DNA of 64,000 bases from Rhizobium sp. BK418 (GTDB lineage: Bacteria; Pseudomonadota; Alphaproteobacteria; Rhizobiales; Rhizobiaceae). The notes beneath the pieces are model-generated. The model was not told where the DNA came from. It made no database searches and saw only the letters and a list, made by a program, of their open reading frames with translations. The position numbers and the translations under genes were made by a program. The DNA is taken from contig NZ_SLZK01000007.1 in the NCBI RefSeq assembly GCF_004341105.1, forward strand, positions 124,001-188,000. The letters run 5' to 3'. Position 1 is the stretch's first letter. The number at the start of each line of letters is the position of its first letter. Positions 1-8,084 of this stretch are shown in pieces.

Positions 1-75
1 GTCAGCGCCCGCAACGGCGCCTCTCCCGAAACACTCCGCGGCATAGCCCGCCTCGCCATCCGAAGCCTTCGGTAA
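1..75 (+). CDS. 3' end of an unidentified gene (possibly TetR-type regulator)
   Basis: Frame 1 is open from the first base to a TAA at 73-75, giving 24 residues rich in Arg, Ala and Leu and ending LAIRSLR. Codon choice (mostly G or C in third position) fits the genes around it, so a real gene entering from the left is likely. The Ala/Arg/Leu helix is compatible with the end of a TetR-family regulator, and such regulators often sit beside short-chain dehydrogenases like the next gene, but 24 residues cannot settle the family. Confidence 0.35.
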   Translation, partial: VSARNGASPETLRGIARLAIRSLR

Positions 76-146
76 GACAACACACTCCTAAACCATCCGC
101 ATTTCCAATTATAGATCAATCAGTCCAAAAAAGAAAGGAAACCACA

Positions 147-887
147 ATGACTCAACCACTTTCCGGCAAGATTGCCCTTGTGACCGGCGGCTCGCGCGGT
201 ATCGGCGCGGCGATTGTCCGCCGCCTCAGCAGCGACGGTGCGACTGTTGTCTTCACTTATGCGGTCTCCAGCGACAAGGCCAAGACCATCGTCGCGGACA
301 TCGAGGCGAAAGGCGCCAAAGCACTCGCAATCAGGGCGGATAGCGCCGATCCGAAGGCCGTTCAGGATGCGGTCGAACAGACAGTCTCGGCATTCGGCGG
401 CATTGATATCCTCGTCAACAGCGCCGGCATCCTCCTCCTGAACCCTGTGGAGGATTTTCCTCTCGAAGATTTCGACCGCATGTTCGCGGTCAATGTCCGC
501 GCCGTCTTTGCCGGCACGCAGGCGGCTGCAAGACATATGAAGGCAGGCGGGCGCATCATCACCATCGGCAGCATCGTCGCCGACCGAAGCGGCTTTCCGA
601 CCTCATCAGTCTATTCCATGACGAAGGGCGCGGTTGCCGCGATGACGCGCGGCCTTGCCCGCGATCTTGGTCCGCGCGGCATCACCGTCAACAATATCCA
701 ACCCGGCCCAACGGCAACGGACATGAACTCGGACGAGACCGGCCACGAGCGACTGAAGCAGTTGATGGCGCTCGGCCGCATGGGCGAGGACAAGGAAATT
801 GCCAGTTTCGCCGCCTATCTCGCCAGCCCCGAGGCCTCCTTCATCACCGGCGCCAGCTTGACGATCGACGGCGGTTATTTGGCCTGA
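147..887 (+). CDS. SDR family NAD(P)-dependent oxidoreductase
   Basis: A 246-residue classical short-chain dehydrogenase/reductase. The Rossmann cofactor motif TGGSRGIGAA is at residues 13-22, the NSAG motif at 91-94, the catalytic Ser near 142 and the YSMTK motif with Tyr156 and Lys160. The C-terminal GASLTIDGGYLA is typical of the FabG-like branch. Length matches the family. The ATG is preceded by an AAAGGAA ribosome site. It is convergent with cheB and unrelated to chemotaxis by family. The substrate cannot be predicted; 3-oxoacyl-ACP reductase-like and polyol or sugar dehydrogenase activities are all possible. Confidence 0.9.
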   Translation: MTQPLSGKIALVTGGSRGIGAAIVRRLSSDGATVVFTYAVSSDKAKTIVADIEAKGAKALAIRADSADPKAVQDAVEQTVSAFGGIDILVNSAGILLLNPVEDFPLEDFDRMFAVNVRAVFAGTQAAARHMKAGGRIITIGSIVADRSGFPTSSVYSMTKGAVAAMTRGLARDLGPRGITVNNIQPGPTATDMNSDETGHERLKQLMALGRMGEDKEIASFAAYLASPEASFITGASLTIDGGYLA

Positions 888-942
888 TGCAAAAAGAACC
901 GGCGATGCAATGCACCGCCGTTGCTTCTTCAATGTCTGAAAC

Positions 943-2040
943 TCAGGATTTCTGCTGTGTGATCAGCACTTCGCGGGCGATCTGATCGAGCGGTAGGATG
1001 CGGTCGACGCCGCCCTTGGCGATTGCTTCCTTCGGCATGCCGAAAACAACGGAAGTCGCTTCGTCCTGCGCGACGGTATAGGCGCCGGCCTGATGCATTT
1101 CTAGCATGCCGCGTGCACCGTCATCCCCCATGCCCGTCATGATGATGCCCATCGCATTCGAGCCGGCCGAACGGGCGGCGGAACGAAAGAGCACATCGAC
1201 CGACGGACGATGGCGGGAAACCAGCGGCCCGGGTTTGACCGACACATAATAACGCGCACCCTGACGCTCCAGCAGCATGTGTTTGTCACCGGGGGCTATC
1301 AGCACGTGCCCGCGCAACACCGGATCGCCGTCGCTCGCTTCCTTGACCTCGACTTCGCAAAGACCATTGAGGCGCTTGGCGAAAGCAGCGGTAAATTTCT
1401 CGGGCATGTGCTGGACGATCACCATGCCTGGCGCATTGGCTGGCAGCGCCTCCAGAAACTCGCGCAGGGCTTCTGTCCCGCCTGTCGAAGCTCCGACGCA
1501 GACGACCATTTCGGTCGTCTTCGCCATGGCCCGACCGGTTGGTGGCGGCAGCATCGCATCGGCCGTCAGCTTCTTGGCCGGCCCTTCCGCCGAAGCCGAA
1601 CGGATGGTTGCTGCGGCGCGGCGCACATTCGCAAGCCGTGCGTGCGAGGCGCTTTTGACCACTTCGCGGATACGCATCGCATCGTCGGCAAGACTGTCGG
1701 CTGCACCGATCTTCGATTTCAGGATGACATCGACCGCACCGGCCTCCAGCGCCTGGATCAGTGTTTCCGAACCCGCCTCCGTCAGCGACGAGCACATGAC
1801 GACCGGGATCGGCCTCTGCGACATGAGTTTGCGCAGGAAGGTGATGCCATCCATGCGCGGCATCTCGACATCGAGTGTGATGACATCAGGTATTTCTTCC
1901 TGAATCTTACGTGCCGCCATGAACGGATCCGAGGCTACACCCATGATCTCGATATCCGGGTCTTCCTCCAGAACTCGCGTCAACGTCTGCCGCACACTGG
2001 CGGAATCGTCGATGATGAGGACGCGGACTTTTTTGGCCAT
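943..2040 (-). CDS. cheB: Chemotaxis response regulator protein-glutamate methylesterase
   Basis: A 365-residue CheB, which removes methyl groups from MCP glutamates and so resets receptor sensitivity; it may also deamidate glutamines. The N-terminal receiver domain (about 1-125) has the acidic pair Asp11/Asp12 and phospho-acceptor Asp57 in TLDVEMP. After a linker, the methylesterase domain (from about 177) shows the catalytic triad: Ser185 in GASTGG, His211 in VQHMP and Asp307 in TGMGDDG. It is the last gene of the minus-strand chemotaxis cluster, 9 bases after cheR, with a GAGAGGGG ribosome site in that gap. CheA would phosphorylate Asp57 to activate the esterase. Confidence 0.97.
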   Translation of the reverse strand: MAKKVRVLIIDDSASVRQTLTRVLEEDPDIEIMGVASDPFMAARKIQEEIPDVITLDVEMPRMDGITFLRKLMSQRPIPVVMCSSLTEAGSETLIQALEAGAVDVILKSKIGAADSLADDAMRIREVVKSASHARLANVRRAAATIRSASAEGPAKKLTADAMLPPPTGRAMAKTTEMVVCVGASTGGTEALREFLEALPANAPGMVIVQHMPEKFTAAFAKRLNGLCEVEVKEASDGDPVLRGHVLIAPGDKHMLLERQGARYYVSVKPGPLVSRHRPSVDVLFRSAARSAGSNAMGIIMTGMGDDGARGMLEMHQAGAYTVAQDEATSVVFGMPKEAIAKGGVDRILPLDQIAREVLITQQKS

Positions 2041-2049
2041 GAGCCCCTC

Positions 2050-2904
2050 TCAGATGCGCTGGAACACCGTATTCGAAACCTGCTTTAAGGGAAGGTCGAA
2101 GCCAGTGATCGATTCCGAGTGTCCGATAAACATGTAACCGCCCTTGGCGAGGCAATCGCAAAGACGGGTGAGAACACTCGCCTGCGTCTGCTTGTCGAAG
2201 TAAATCAGCACGTTTCGGCAAAAGATGAGATGCATCGCGTCGCCGACCGCGTATTTCTCATCCATGAGATTCATGCGGGCAAAGCCGACACGGCTGCGTA
2301 ACTTCGGTGAGATCCGAACCTCGCGACGGCCTGGCTGCTTAGCAACCATGACATATTTCTTCTGCAGGTCGCGCGGCACCGGAGCGACCAGATCCTCAGC
2401 ATAAATGCCCTTGCGCGCGGTTTGCAGCACATCGGTGGAAAGGTCGGTTGCGAGCACGTTATAGGAGACGTCATTGCGCCCCTCGGCGAACTCGTTGAGC
2501 ACCATTGCCATCGTGTAAGGCTCAGCACCAGTCGAGCAAGCAGAACTCCAGGTGCGGATCATTCGCACACCGCTATCGACGAGCGTTGGAAGGGCGACCA
2601 TCTGCATATATTCGAAATGCTTGGCCTCCCGGAAGAAATCGGTCTTGTTGGTCGTCACGACGTCGATCAGGTAGACCGTCTCCTGATCGAGACCACCCTC
2701 GTTGAACAGGAAATCGCAATAGTCATCGAAACTTGAGTGACGCGTCGCACGCAGACGCCGGCGCAGACGCCCCTCCAGCATCGTCAACTTCGTCGGCGGC
2801 ATCTTGATGCCGCTATAATCGTAGATGAACCGGGCAAGCTTGTCGAAATTCCGCTTGCTGATCCTGTCGCCCGGCAATTGGGCCTCTACCGCTGCCATAC
2901 TCAT
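2050..2904 (-). CDS. cheR: Chemotaxis protein-glutamate O-methyltransferase
   Basis: CheR of about 284 residues, the S-adenosylmethionine-dependent enzyme that methylates MCP glutamates and opposes CheB. An N-terminal helical domain (about 15-90) precedes the methyltransferase fold. The SAM-binding loop reads WSSACSTGAEPYTMAM, close to the usual W(S/A)AGCSTGEEPYS but with Ala in place of the second Gly-Glu pair. The downstream FCRNVLIYFD and GHSESI motifs are typical. I chose the ATG at 2904 over a TTG at 2913 because a GGAG lies 11 bases upstream of the ATG and only 2 upstream of the TTG. It sits between cheW and cheB in the same operon. Confidence 0.96.
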   Translation of the reverse strand: MSMAAVEAQLPGDRISKRNFDKLARFIYDYSGIKMPPTKLTMLEGRLRRRLRATRHSSFDDYCDFLFNEGGLDQETVYLIDVVTTNKTDFFREAKHFEYMQMVALPTLVDSGVRMIRTWSSACSTGAEPYTMAMVLNEFAEGRNDVSYNVLATDLSTDVLQTARKGIYAEDLVAPVPRDLQKKYVMVAKQPGRREVRISPKLRSRVGFARMNLMDEKYAVGDAMHLIFCRNVLIYFDKQTQASVLTRLCDCLAKGGYMFIGHSESITGFDLPLKQVSNTVFQRI

Positions 2905-2937
2905 AACGCGCAACGCTCCGAGAAGGTGTTGAGGGCC

Positions 2938-3414
2938 TCAGGCGGCCGATTGCAGGACAGAGGCGTCCTCGCGCGACAGAAGCCGAGCGAGATCGACGAT
3001 GACGACGAAGCCGTTCTCACGGCGGACGACGCCGGCAATGTAATCCGACCGCCAGCGCACGCCGATATCGGGCGCGGCTTCGATCTGGTCGCGCCGAAAG
3101 GGCGTCACTTCGAAGACGCGATCGGCGACGAGGCCGAGCGTCAGAACGCGGTTTTCCATGGGGACGTCGAGAACCAGCACGCGTGTATGCGGCGTTGGCA
3201 CCGTCTTCGACATGCCGAGCTTCAGGCGCAGGTCGATCGTCGGAACACCCTGGCCACGCACGTCGCGCAGGCCGAGCAGATAGTCGGGACCGTTCGGAAT
3301 CTTGAAGGCTTCCGCATAGTCGAGGATTTCGCGCACCACCTCCACCGGAACGGCGAAGATCTCCTCACCCAGGCTGAAGGTCACGAATTGAGCTTCCAGA
3401 GATGTTGTTGCCAT
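2938..3414 (-). CDS. cheW: Chemotaxis coupling protein CheW (first copy)
   Basis: A 158-residue single-domain CheW that links MCPs to CheA in the receptor array. It starts with the typical QFVTFSLGEEIFAVP strand, then VREIL, GLRDVRGQGVPTIDLR and a C-terminal FVVIVDLARLL. It shares the signature GVRWRSDYI with the second CheW at 9828-10337 (GMRWRADYI), so the two are probably duplicates specialised for different receptors. It lies 33 bases upstream of cheR and 74 bases downstream of the mcp at 3489-5309; a hairpin in that gap may partly separate their expression. Confidence 0.95.
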   Translation of the reverse strand: MATTSLEAQFVTFSLGEEIFAVPVEVVREILDYAEAFKIPNGPDYLLGLRDVRGQGVPTIDLRLKLGMSKTVPTPHTRVLVLDVPMENRVLTLGLVADRVFEVTPFRRDQIEAAPDIGVRWRSDYIAGVVRRENGFVVIVDLARLLSREDASVLQSAA

Positions 3415-3438
3415 ATCAAGCGCTTTCGTTGGAATCGG

Positions 3439-3460
3439 GCGCCCCCATTATCGGGGACGC
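3439..3460. terminator. Hairpin between mcp and cheW
   Basis: Arms 3439-3445 and 3453-3460 pair (GCGCCCC with GGGG-A-CGC, one bulged base) around a 7-base loop. It lies in the 74-base gap between the 606-residue MCP and cheW, both minus strand. No clear U-run follows, so attenuation or mRNA stabilisation is as likely as termination. Confidence 0.35.
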
Positions 3461-3488
3461 CTGTTAACATATTGGAAGGACCTGATAC

Positions 3489-5309
3489 TCAGGCGCTTTC
3501 CCTGAAATCGGCGTCGCCATCGTCGGGGCCACCCATGGAGAGGTCGAGGGCAAAGCCCTTGGCGCGTGCCTGCTGACCGGCGACCGAATTGGCAGCCGCG
3601 GTCTTCTTGGCAGCCGGCTTTCGACTGGCAGCCGGAGCCGCGCTGCGAACTGTGACCTTCGCCGCCGGTATCCGGGACTGGCGATCGCCCGCCGTATCGA
3701 CTTTGAAGAAGGCGATCGAGGCCTGCAACTCCTCAGCCTGGGTCGCCAGTTCTTCTGATGTTGCCGACATCTCTTCCGAAGCACCCGAATTCTGCTGGGT
3801 GACCTTGTCGAGTTGCTGGATCGCTTCGTTGATCTGGGCCGCACCGATATCCTGCTCGCGGCAGGCGGCACTGATCTCGGAGACGAGTTCGGCAGTCTTG
3901 CGAATATCTGGAACCAGGCGTCCGAGCATGTCGCCGGCTTCCTGTGCGGCCTTCACCGTATCTCCGGACATAGCGCTGATTTCGGCGGCTGCCGACTGGC
4001 TGCGTTCGGCAAGCTTGCGGACTTCCGAAGCGACGACCGCAAAGCCCTTGCCATGTTCACCGGCGCGAGCAGCCTCGACGGCGGCATTCAGAGCAAGCAA
4101 GTCGGTCTGACGGGCGATCTCCTGAACGATGCCGATCTTCTCGGCGATGGTTCGCATCGCCTGGACGGCACGGGAAACCGCTTCACCCGAGACTTCGGCA
4201 TCCTTGGCGGACTGGCGGGCGATCTTTTCGGTTTGGGCAGCATTGTCGGCATTCTGCTTGATGTTGGAAGCCATCTCTTCCATCGAGGCAGAAGCCTCTT
4301 CAGCCGAAGCCGCCTGTTCGGTCGCACCCTGCGAGACTTGTTCAGCGCTTGCCGACAGTTCCTGACTACCTGCGGAGACATTTTCTGCGGCAGCGATCGC
4401 ATCGGCGACGACACCGCGCAGGCGCTCGACCATCTGTTCCAGAGCGATACCCAACGTATCCTTTTCGGAAAGAGGTTTCGGAGAAACGGTCAGATCGCCG
4501 TTGGAGATCTGGTTGGCGATCTGTGCCGTGTTACGCAGATTGCCGGTCATCTTGGTCATCGAATTGACCAGATCGCGGATTTCGTCATTGCTCTTGTGCT
4601 CGATATCCTGTTCGAGGTCACCGATGCTGACGGCATCTGCAAGCTGGACGGCACGCTTCAGGCCACGCGAGATGTTGAGCAGGATCCAAATGGCGGCGGC
4701 GGAGGATATAACAATCAAGCCGATCGTCATGATGACCAGCATGTTGCGTGACTGGGCATACTGTTCGTTGGTGGCAGTGTCGGTTTCGGCGACGTTGCCG
4801 GTTACTGTATCGTTCAGCTTCTCAAGAATGGCGAGGAGCTGAATGGTGACCTGTTGACCCTCACCCATGGATATGGCGCCGGCCTGGACATTCGACTCAT
4901 TGGTATTCTGCTTGGCAAGGTCGGCGACCCGGTCCTGCAGAGACGTCCACCTACCATAGAGATCGGCAAACTGGGCCATGCCACTGCGAATATCCGGGTC
5001 GGACGAGCCGGCCAGGCGTTCCTGCAGCGTCTTGATCTGATCGCGCTGCTGGGAGATTTCATCGACATAACCGGTGATCTTGGTCGCATCCGTATTGATG
5101 ATCGCGTCCTTCTCCGCTCGGATCGAGCGCATGACGGCATCGGAAAGATCACTAGAGTCGCGAAGGTTTGCGACAGGCCCCGCAACCATGACCGAGATGT
5201 CATCGTTGAGCGAAGAGAGATTGTAAATCGAAAGACCTGCCATAGCGCAGGTCAGGAGAACAATGAAACCGAACACCAGTCCCAGTTTCAGTTTGATGGT
5301 GAAGCGCAT
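3489..5309 (-). CDS. Methyl-accepting chemotaxis protein with two HAMP-type units
   Basis: A 606-residue transmembrane receptor. TM1 spans about 8-32, a periplasmic four-helix ligand domain about 33-185, and TM2 about 188-211. A HAMP domain (212-262) is followed by one extra 39-residue HAMP-like unit (264-302, containing ISNGDLTVSPKPLSEKD). The cytoplasmic signalling domain has the hairpin tip QTDLLALNAAVEAARAGEHG near 401-420. The C-terminus ends in a tail (LSMGGPDDGDADFRESA) shared with the next two MCPs. Lacking a recognisable small-molecule pocket by eye, its ligand is unknown. Start ATG follows AGGGG. It is the third of three tandem MCPs in transcription order. Confidence 0.95.
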   Translation of the reverse strand: MRFTIKLKLGLVFGFIVLLTCAMAGLSIYNLSSLNDDISVMVAGPVANLRDSSDLSDAVMRSIRAEKDAIINTDATKITGYVDEISQQRDQIKTLQERLAGSSDPDIRSGMAQFADLYGRWTSLQDRVADLAKQNTNESNVQAGAISMGEGQQVTIQLLAILEKLNDTVTGNVAETDTATNEQYAQSRNMLVIMTIGLIVISSAAAIWILLNISRGLKRAVQLADAVSIGDLEQDIEHKSNDEIRDLVNSMTKMTGNLRNTAQIANQISNGDLTVSPKPLSEKDTLGIALEQMVERLRGVVADAIAAAENVSAGSQELSASAEQVSQGATEQAASAEEASASMEEMASNIKQNADNAAQTEKIARQSAKDAEVSGEAVSRAVQAMRTIAEKIGIVQEIARQTDLLALNAAVEAARAGEHGKGFAVVASEVRKLAERSQSAAAEISAMSGDTVKAAQEAGDMLGRLVPDIRKTAELVSEISAACREQDIGAAQINEAIQQLDKVTQQNSGASEEMSATSEELATQAEELQASIAFFKVDTAGDRQSRIPAAKVTVRSAAPAASRKPAAKKTAAANSVAGQQARAKGFALDLSMGGPDDGDADFRESA

Positions 5310-5423
5310 TTCTGGACCCCTTCAGGACATTGCGGCAGTGCCGCAGAACTCAAATCTGAATGAAAAACGCTTCATGCGTTACCGGCCGGAGCCAACATAG
5401 ACCGGCTCAACATCGCCGGCTGT

Positions 5424-5451
5424 GAAGAGGCCAGATTGCAACGGCCTCTTC
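5424..5451. terminator. Perfect 9-bp hairpin between two mcp genes
   Basis: GAAGAGGCC (5424-5432) pairs with GGCCTCTTC (5443-5451) across a 10-base loop, 21 bases past the stop of the 685-residue MCP in its direction of transcription. There is no clear U-run on that side. It probably moderates read-through into the downstream mcp or protects the 3' end. Confidence 0.5.
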
Positions 5452-5471
5452 TTTGTCGAAGAGGAAAGACC

Positions 5472-7529
5472 TTACGCGCTTTCCCGGAAGTCATCGTCTG
5501 CCGTATCCGGCCCGCCCATGGACATATCCAAGGCAAAGCCCTTGGCGCGTGCCTGTTGGCCGGCGACGCTGTTTGCGGAAGTTGCATTGCCGGCCGGTTT
5601 ACGACCTGCCGACGGAGCCGGGCTGCGCGTGGTCACCTTGGCGGCCGCTGCACGCCCCTGGCGACCGCCCGTCGCCTTGCCGCCTGCCGTCTCCACCTTG
5701 AAGAAAGCAATAGACGTCTGCAGCTCTTCAGCCTGGGCAGCCAGTTCTTCTGATGTTGCAGACATCTGCTCGGAAGCACCGGCATTCTGCTGGGTTACCT
5801 TATCGAGCTGCTGGATCGCCTCGTTGATCTGTGACGCACCAATATCCTGTTCGCGGCATGCCGAGCTGATCTCTGCCACCAGCTCCGCCGTCTTCCTGAT
5901 GTCAGGTACCAACCGGCCGAGCATGTCGCCAGCCTCCTGAGCGGCCTTCACGGTATCGCTGGACATTGATGAGATCTCCGCGGCAGCCGACTGGCTGCGC
6001 TCGGCGAGCTTGCGAACTTCAGAAGCAACGACCGCAAAGCCCTTGCCATGTTCACCGGCACGAGCGGCTTCGACAGCAGCGTTCAGGGCGAGGAGATCTG
6101 TCTGACGGGCGATTTCCTGCACGATGCCGATCTTTACGGCGATCGTCTGCATGGCTTCGACCGCGCGGTTGACAGCATTGCCGCTCATCTCCGCATCCTT
6201 TGCGGATTGACGCGCGATCTTTTCGGTCTGGGCCGCATTGTCGGCATTCTGTTTGATGTTGGCCGCCATCTCTTCCATCGAAGAGGAGGCTTCTTCCGCA
6301 GCCGAAGCCTGTTCGGTGGCGCCCTGCGAGACCTGCTCCGAGCTCGCCGAAAGTTCCTGGCTGCCGGCCGATACATTCTCGGCCGCCGCAATTGCATCCG
6401 CGACGACATCGCGCAGACGCTCGACCATCTGCTCCAGTGCAGTGCCGAGTGTGTCCCTGGCAGAAAGTGGCTTCGGAGAAACCGTCAAATCACCGGCGGC
6501 AATCTGCGTGGCAATCTCTGCAGTGGCACGGAGGTTGGCGACCATGCTCTGCATCGCGATGCCGAGCGTGTCCTTGCCCGAAAGCGGCTTGACGTCCACC
6601 GCAAGGTCGCCCTCGGCGATCAAATTGGCAACGTCGGCGGTGGCGCGCAAATTGGTCACCATCCCGAGCATGGCGATACCGAGCGTATCCTTGTCCGAGA
6701 GCGGCTTCGGCGTGACGCTGAGGTCGCCGTTCGAAATCTCGTTTGCGATACCAGCCGTATTGCGGAGATTATCGGTCATGATGTTGATCGTGTCGACCAG
6801 ATCCTTGATCTCGTCGTTGCTCTTGATCTCAACCTTCTGGTTCAGATCACCGATGGCGACGGCATTGGCGACATTCATGATCTTGCGCAGACCGCTATTG
6901 ATGCCGAGCGCGATCCACAGCGCGGCAGCGAAAGCGATAAGAGACGCGCCGACAGCCAGACCGATCAGCAGGTTTCTGGTGTTGCCATAGAGGATTTCCG
7001 TATCGTCGTCGGCCTGCGTCATCGCCTTCTGCTGATGCGTGACGAGCGCTTTAAAGACCTCTTCCAGCTCCGCGACGATGGCGCGAACCTCACCGCCGGA
7101 ATAGGCTGTGGCCGCTGCCCTGTCGCCGCTTTCCTGGATGGAGGCAACCTTGTTGGAACCATCGGCGAAACGTTTGCTGAGTTCTACGAGCTTATCCCAA
7201 GTAGGCTTGGTCTCTGCCGTTGCAAGCTGTTCGCCAGCTGTCGCAAAGGAGAGCATTTCGTCCATGCTCTTTGCGGAGCTTTCGTAGTTTTTCCGGGCCG
7301 TTTCAGGATCCATTTCCAAAAGGGCGTTCTTCTGCCACCTGATGGCATCGAGCTCGGAAGCTTTGGCCTCCAAGGCGAGCTCCAGGCTTTTTGCAGGGCC
7401 CGCGATCAGATCGCCGACAGAATCGTTCAGTGAGCTTAGGCTGATAATTCCATAAACCGCGCTGCCCACCAGCAATAATATAACGAAACCGAACGCGGCC
7501 GCGAGCTTAAGCTTGATCGTGATACGCAT
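5472..7529 (-). CDS. Methyl-accepting chemotaxis protein with four HAMP-type units
   Basis: A 685-residue MCP. TM1 is about 9-32, the periplasmic helical sensor about 33-185, TM2 about 187-210 and a HAMP domain 211-259. Three further tandem 39-residue units follow at 261-299, 300-338 and 339-377, each with a GDL turn and a KPLS-x-(K/R)DTLG core. The signalling hairpin tip (QTDLLALNAAVEAARAGEHG, about 476-495) and C-terminal tail (DMSMGGPDTADDDFRESA) match its neighbours almost exactly, so the three genes arose by duplication and changed mainly in sensor and HAMP number. Start ATG has AGGGG 7-8 bases upstream. Confidence 0.95.
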   Translation of the reverse strand: MRITIKLKLAAAFGFVILLLVGSAVYGIISLSSLNDSVGDLIAGPAKSLELALEAKASELDAIRWQKNALLEMDPETARKNYESSAKSMDEMLSFATAGEQLATAETKPTWDKLVELSKRFADGSNKVASIQESGDRAAATAYSGGEVRAIVAELEEVFKALVTHQQKAMTQADDDTEILYGNTRNLLIGLAVGASLIAFAAALWIALGINSGLRKIMNVANAVAIGDLNQKVEIKSNDEIKDLVDTINIMTDNLRNTAGIANEISNGDLSVTPKPLSDKDTLGIAMLGMVTNLRATADVANLIAEGDLAVDVKPLSGKDTLGIAMQSMVANLRATAEIATQIAAGDLTVSPKPLSARDTLGTALEQMVERLRDVVADAIAAAENVSAGSQELSASSEQVSQGATEQASAAEEASSSMEEMAANIKQNADNAAQTEKIARQSAKDAEMSGNAVNRAVEAMQTIAVKIGIVQEIARQTDLLALNAAVEAARAGEHGKGFAVVASEVRKLAERSQSAAAEISSMSSDTVKAAQEAGDMLGRLVPDIRKTAELVAEISSACREQDIGASQINEAIQQLDKVTQQNAGASEQMSATSEELAAQAEELQTSIAFFKVETAGGKATGGRQGRAAAAKVTTRSPAPSAGRKPAGNATSANSVAGQQARAKGFALDMSMGGPDTADDDFRESA

Positions 7530-7714
7530 CGCAATACCCCTATTTGAAAGCGACGTAATAAGTGTGGATCGGTGGTTCTCATTGCGGCGTCATGCAGCAA
7601 CGTATTTCGGTAGCTAAGACAGCCGCGCAGAGACTTCGCGGCCTTGCGCCCGGCGTTCCTGGGCGCCGGATGCTTGTATCAGGCGCCAGTTGCCTGGCCC
7701 CCGACGGTATTAAC

Positions 7715-7768
7715 TCAGGCGCTCTCGCGGAAACCGGCGTCGCCCTCGTTCGGGCTGTCCATAGACAT
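7715..7768 (-). pseudogene. Relic of an MCP C-terminal tail
   Basis: On the minus strand, 7768 to 7715 encodes MSMDSPNEGDAGFRESA and a TGA stop. The three intact MCPs end in SMGGPD followed by a DxDFRESA-type ending. By hand alignment 43 of 54 bases match the tail of the mcp at 8085-9797. The frame continues upstream for about 19 more codons with no MCP similarity and then a stop, so nothing else of the receptor survives. It is best seen as the remnant of a fourth mcp removed by recombination or deletion between repeats. Confidence 0.7.
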
Positions 7769-8039
7769 AAACTGCTCGACGTCCGGACATGGGTCGTCAT
7801 TCTGCAGCTCCGGGCGGCACGCATTTCAGGATAGTCACATGGAGAGGATCATCGTCGCTTGCTCCACACGCCCGTCGTCACGGCCGCTTCGGAGCTCACA
7901 ATCGGCTTGCAAAACCGCAGCGCGTCTGACTGCGGAAGATCCCCGCCTTGGGGAAACCGATGCGCCGCCTGCTGTTGAAGCCGGCAGGCGGACATCTGCC
8001 GATCGATACCAACGCATACACACGTTGGGTATTTCCTAA

Positions 8040-8062
8040 GCCGCGGGCCAAAGGTCCGCGGC
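8040..8062. terminator. Strong hairpin after the third mcp
   Basis: GCCGCGGGCC (8040-8049) pairs with GGTCCGCGGC (8053-8062), with one G-U pair and a 3-base loop, 22 bases downstream of the stop of the mcp at 8085-9797. There is no U-run, so termination may depend on Rho or the hairpin may protect mRNA. Confidence 0.5.
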
Positions 8063-8084
8063 GGTTACTCCATCAGCGAAGCGC

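Larger units (their letters stand above)
7530..8084. other. 555-base gap between mcp genes, holding an mcp relic
   Basis: This is the longest gap inside the chemotaxis cluster; other gaps there are at most about 160 bases. Reading both strands I find no convincing complete gene. It contains the orphan MCP tail described at 7715-7768 and, at its right end, the hairpin at 8040-8062. The remaining sequence shows no recognised family. The most economical reading is the scar of a deleted fourth receptor gene. Confidence 0.6.

Noticed and set aside
896..925. Possible terminator between the first SDR and cheB
   Set aside because: The stem is only 5 bp plus a bulged extension and there is no T-run; too weak to call.
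3813..7433. Long plus-strand frames opposite the tandem MCP genes
   Set aside because: Antisense shadows of repetitive MCP coding sequence; their mutual similarity only reflects the MCP duplication.
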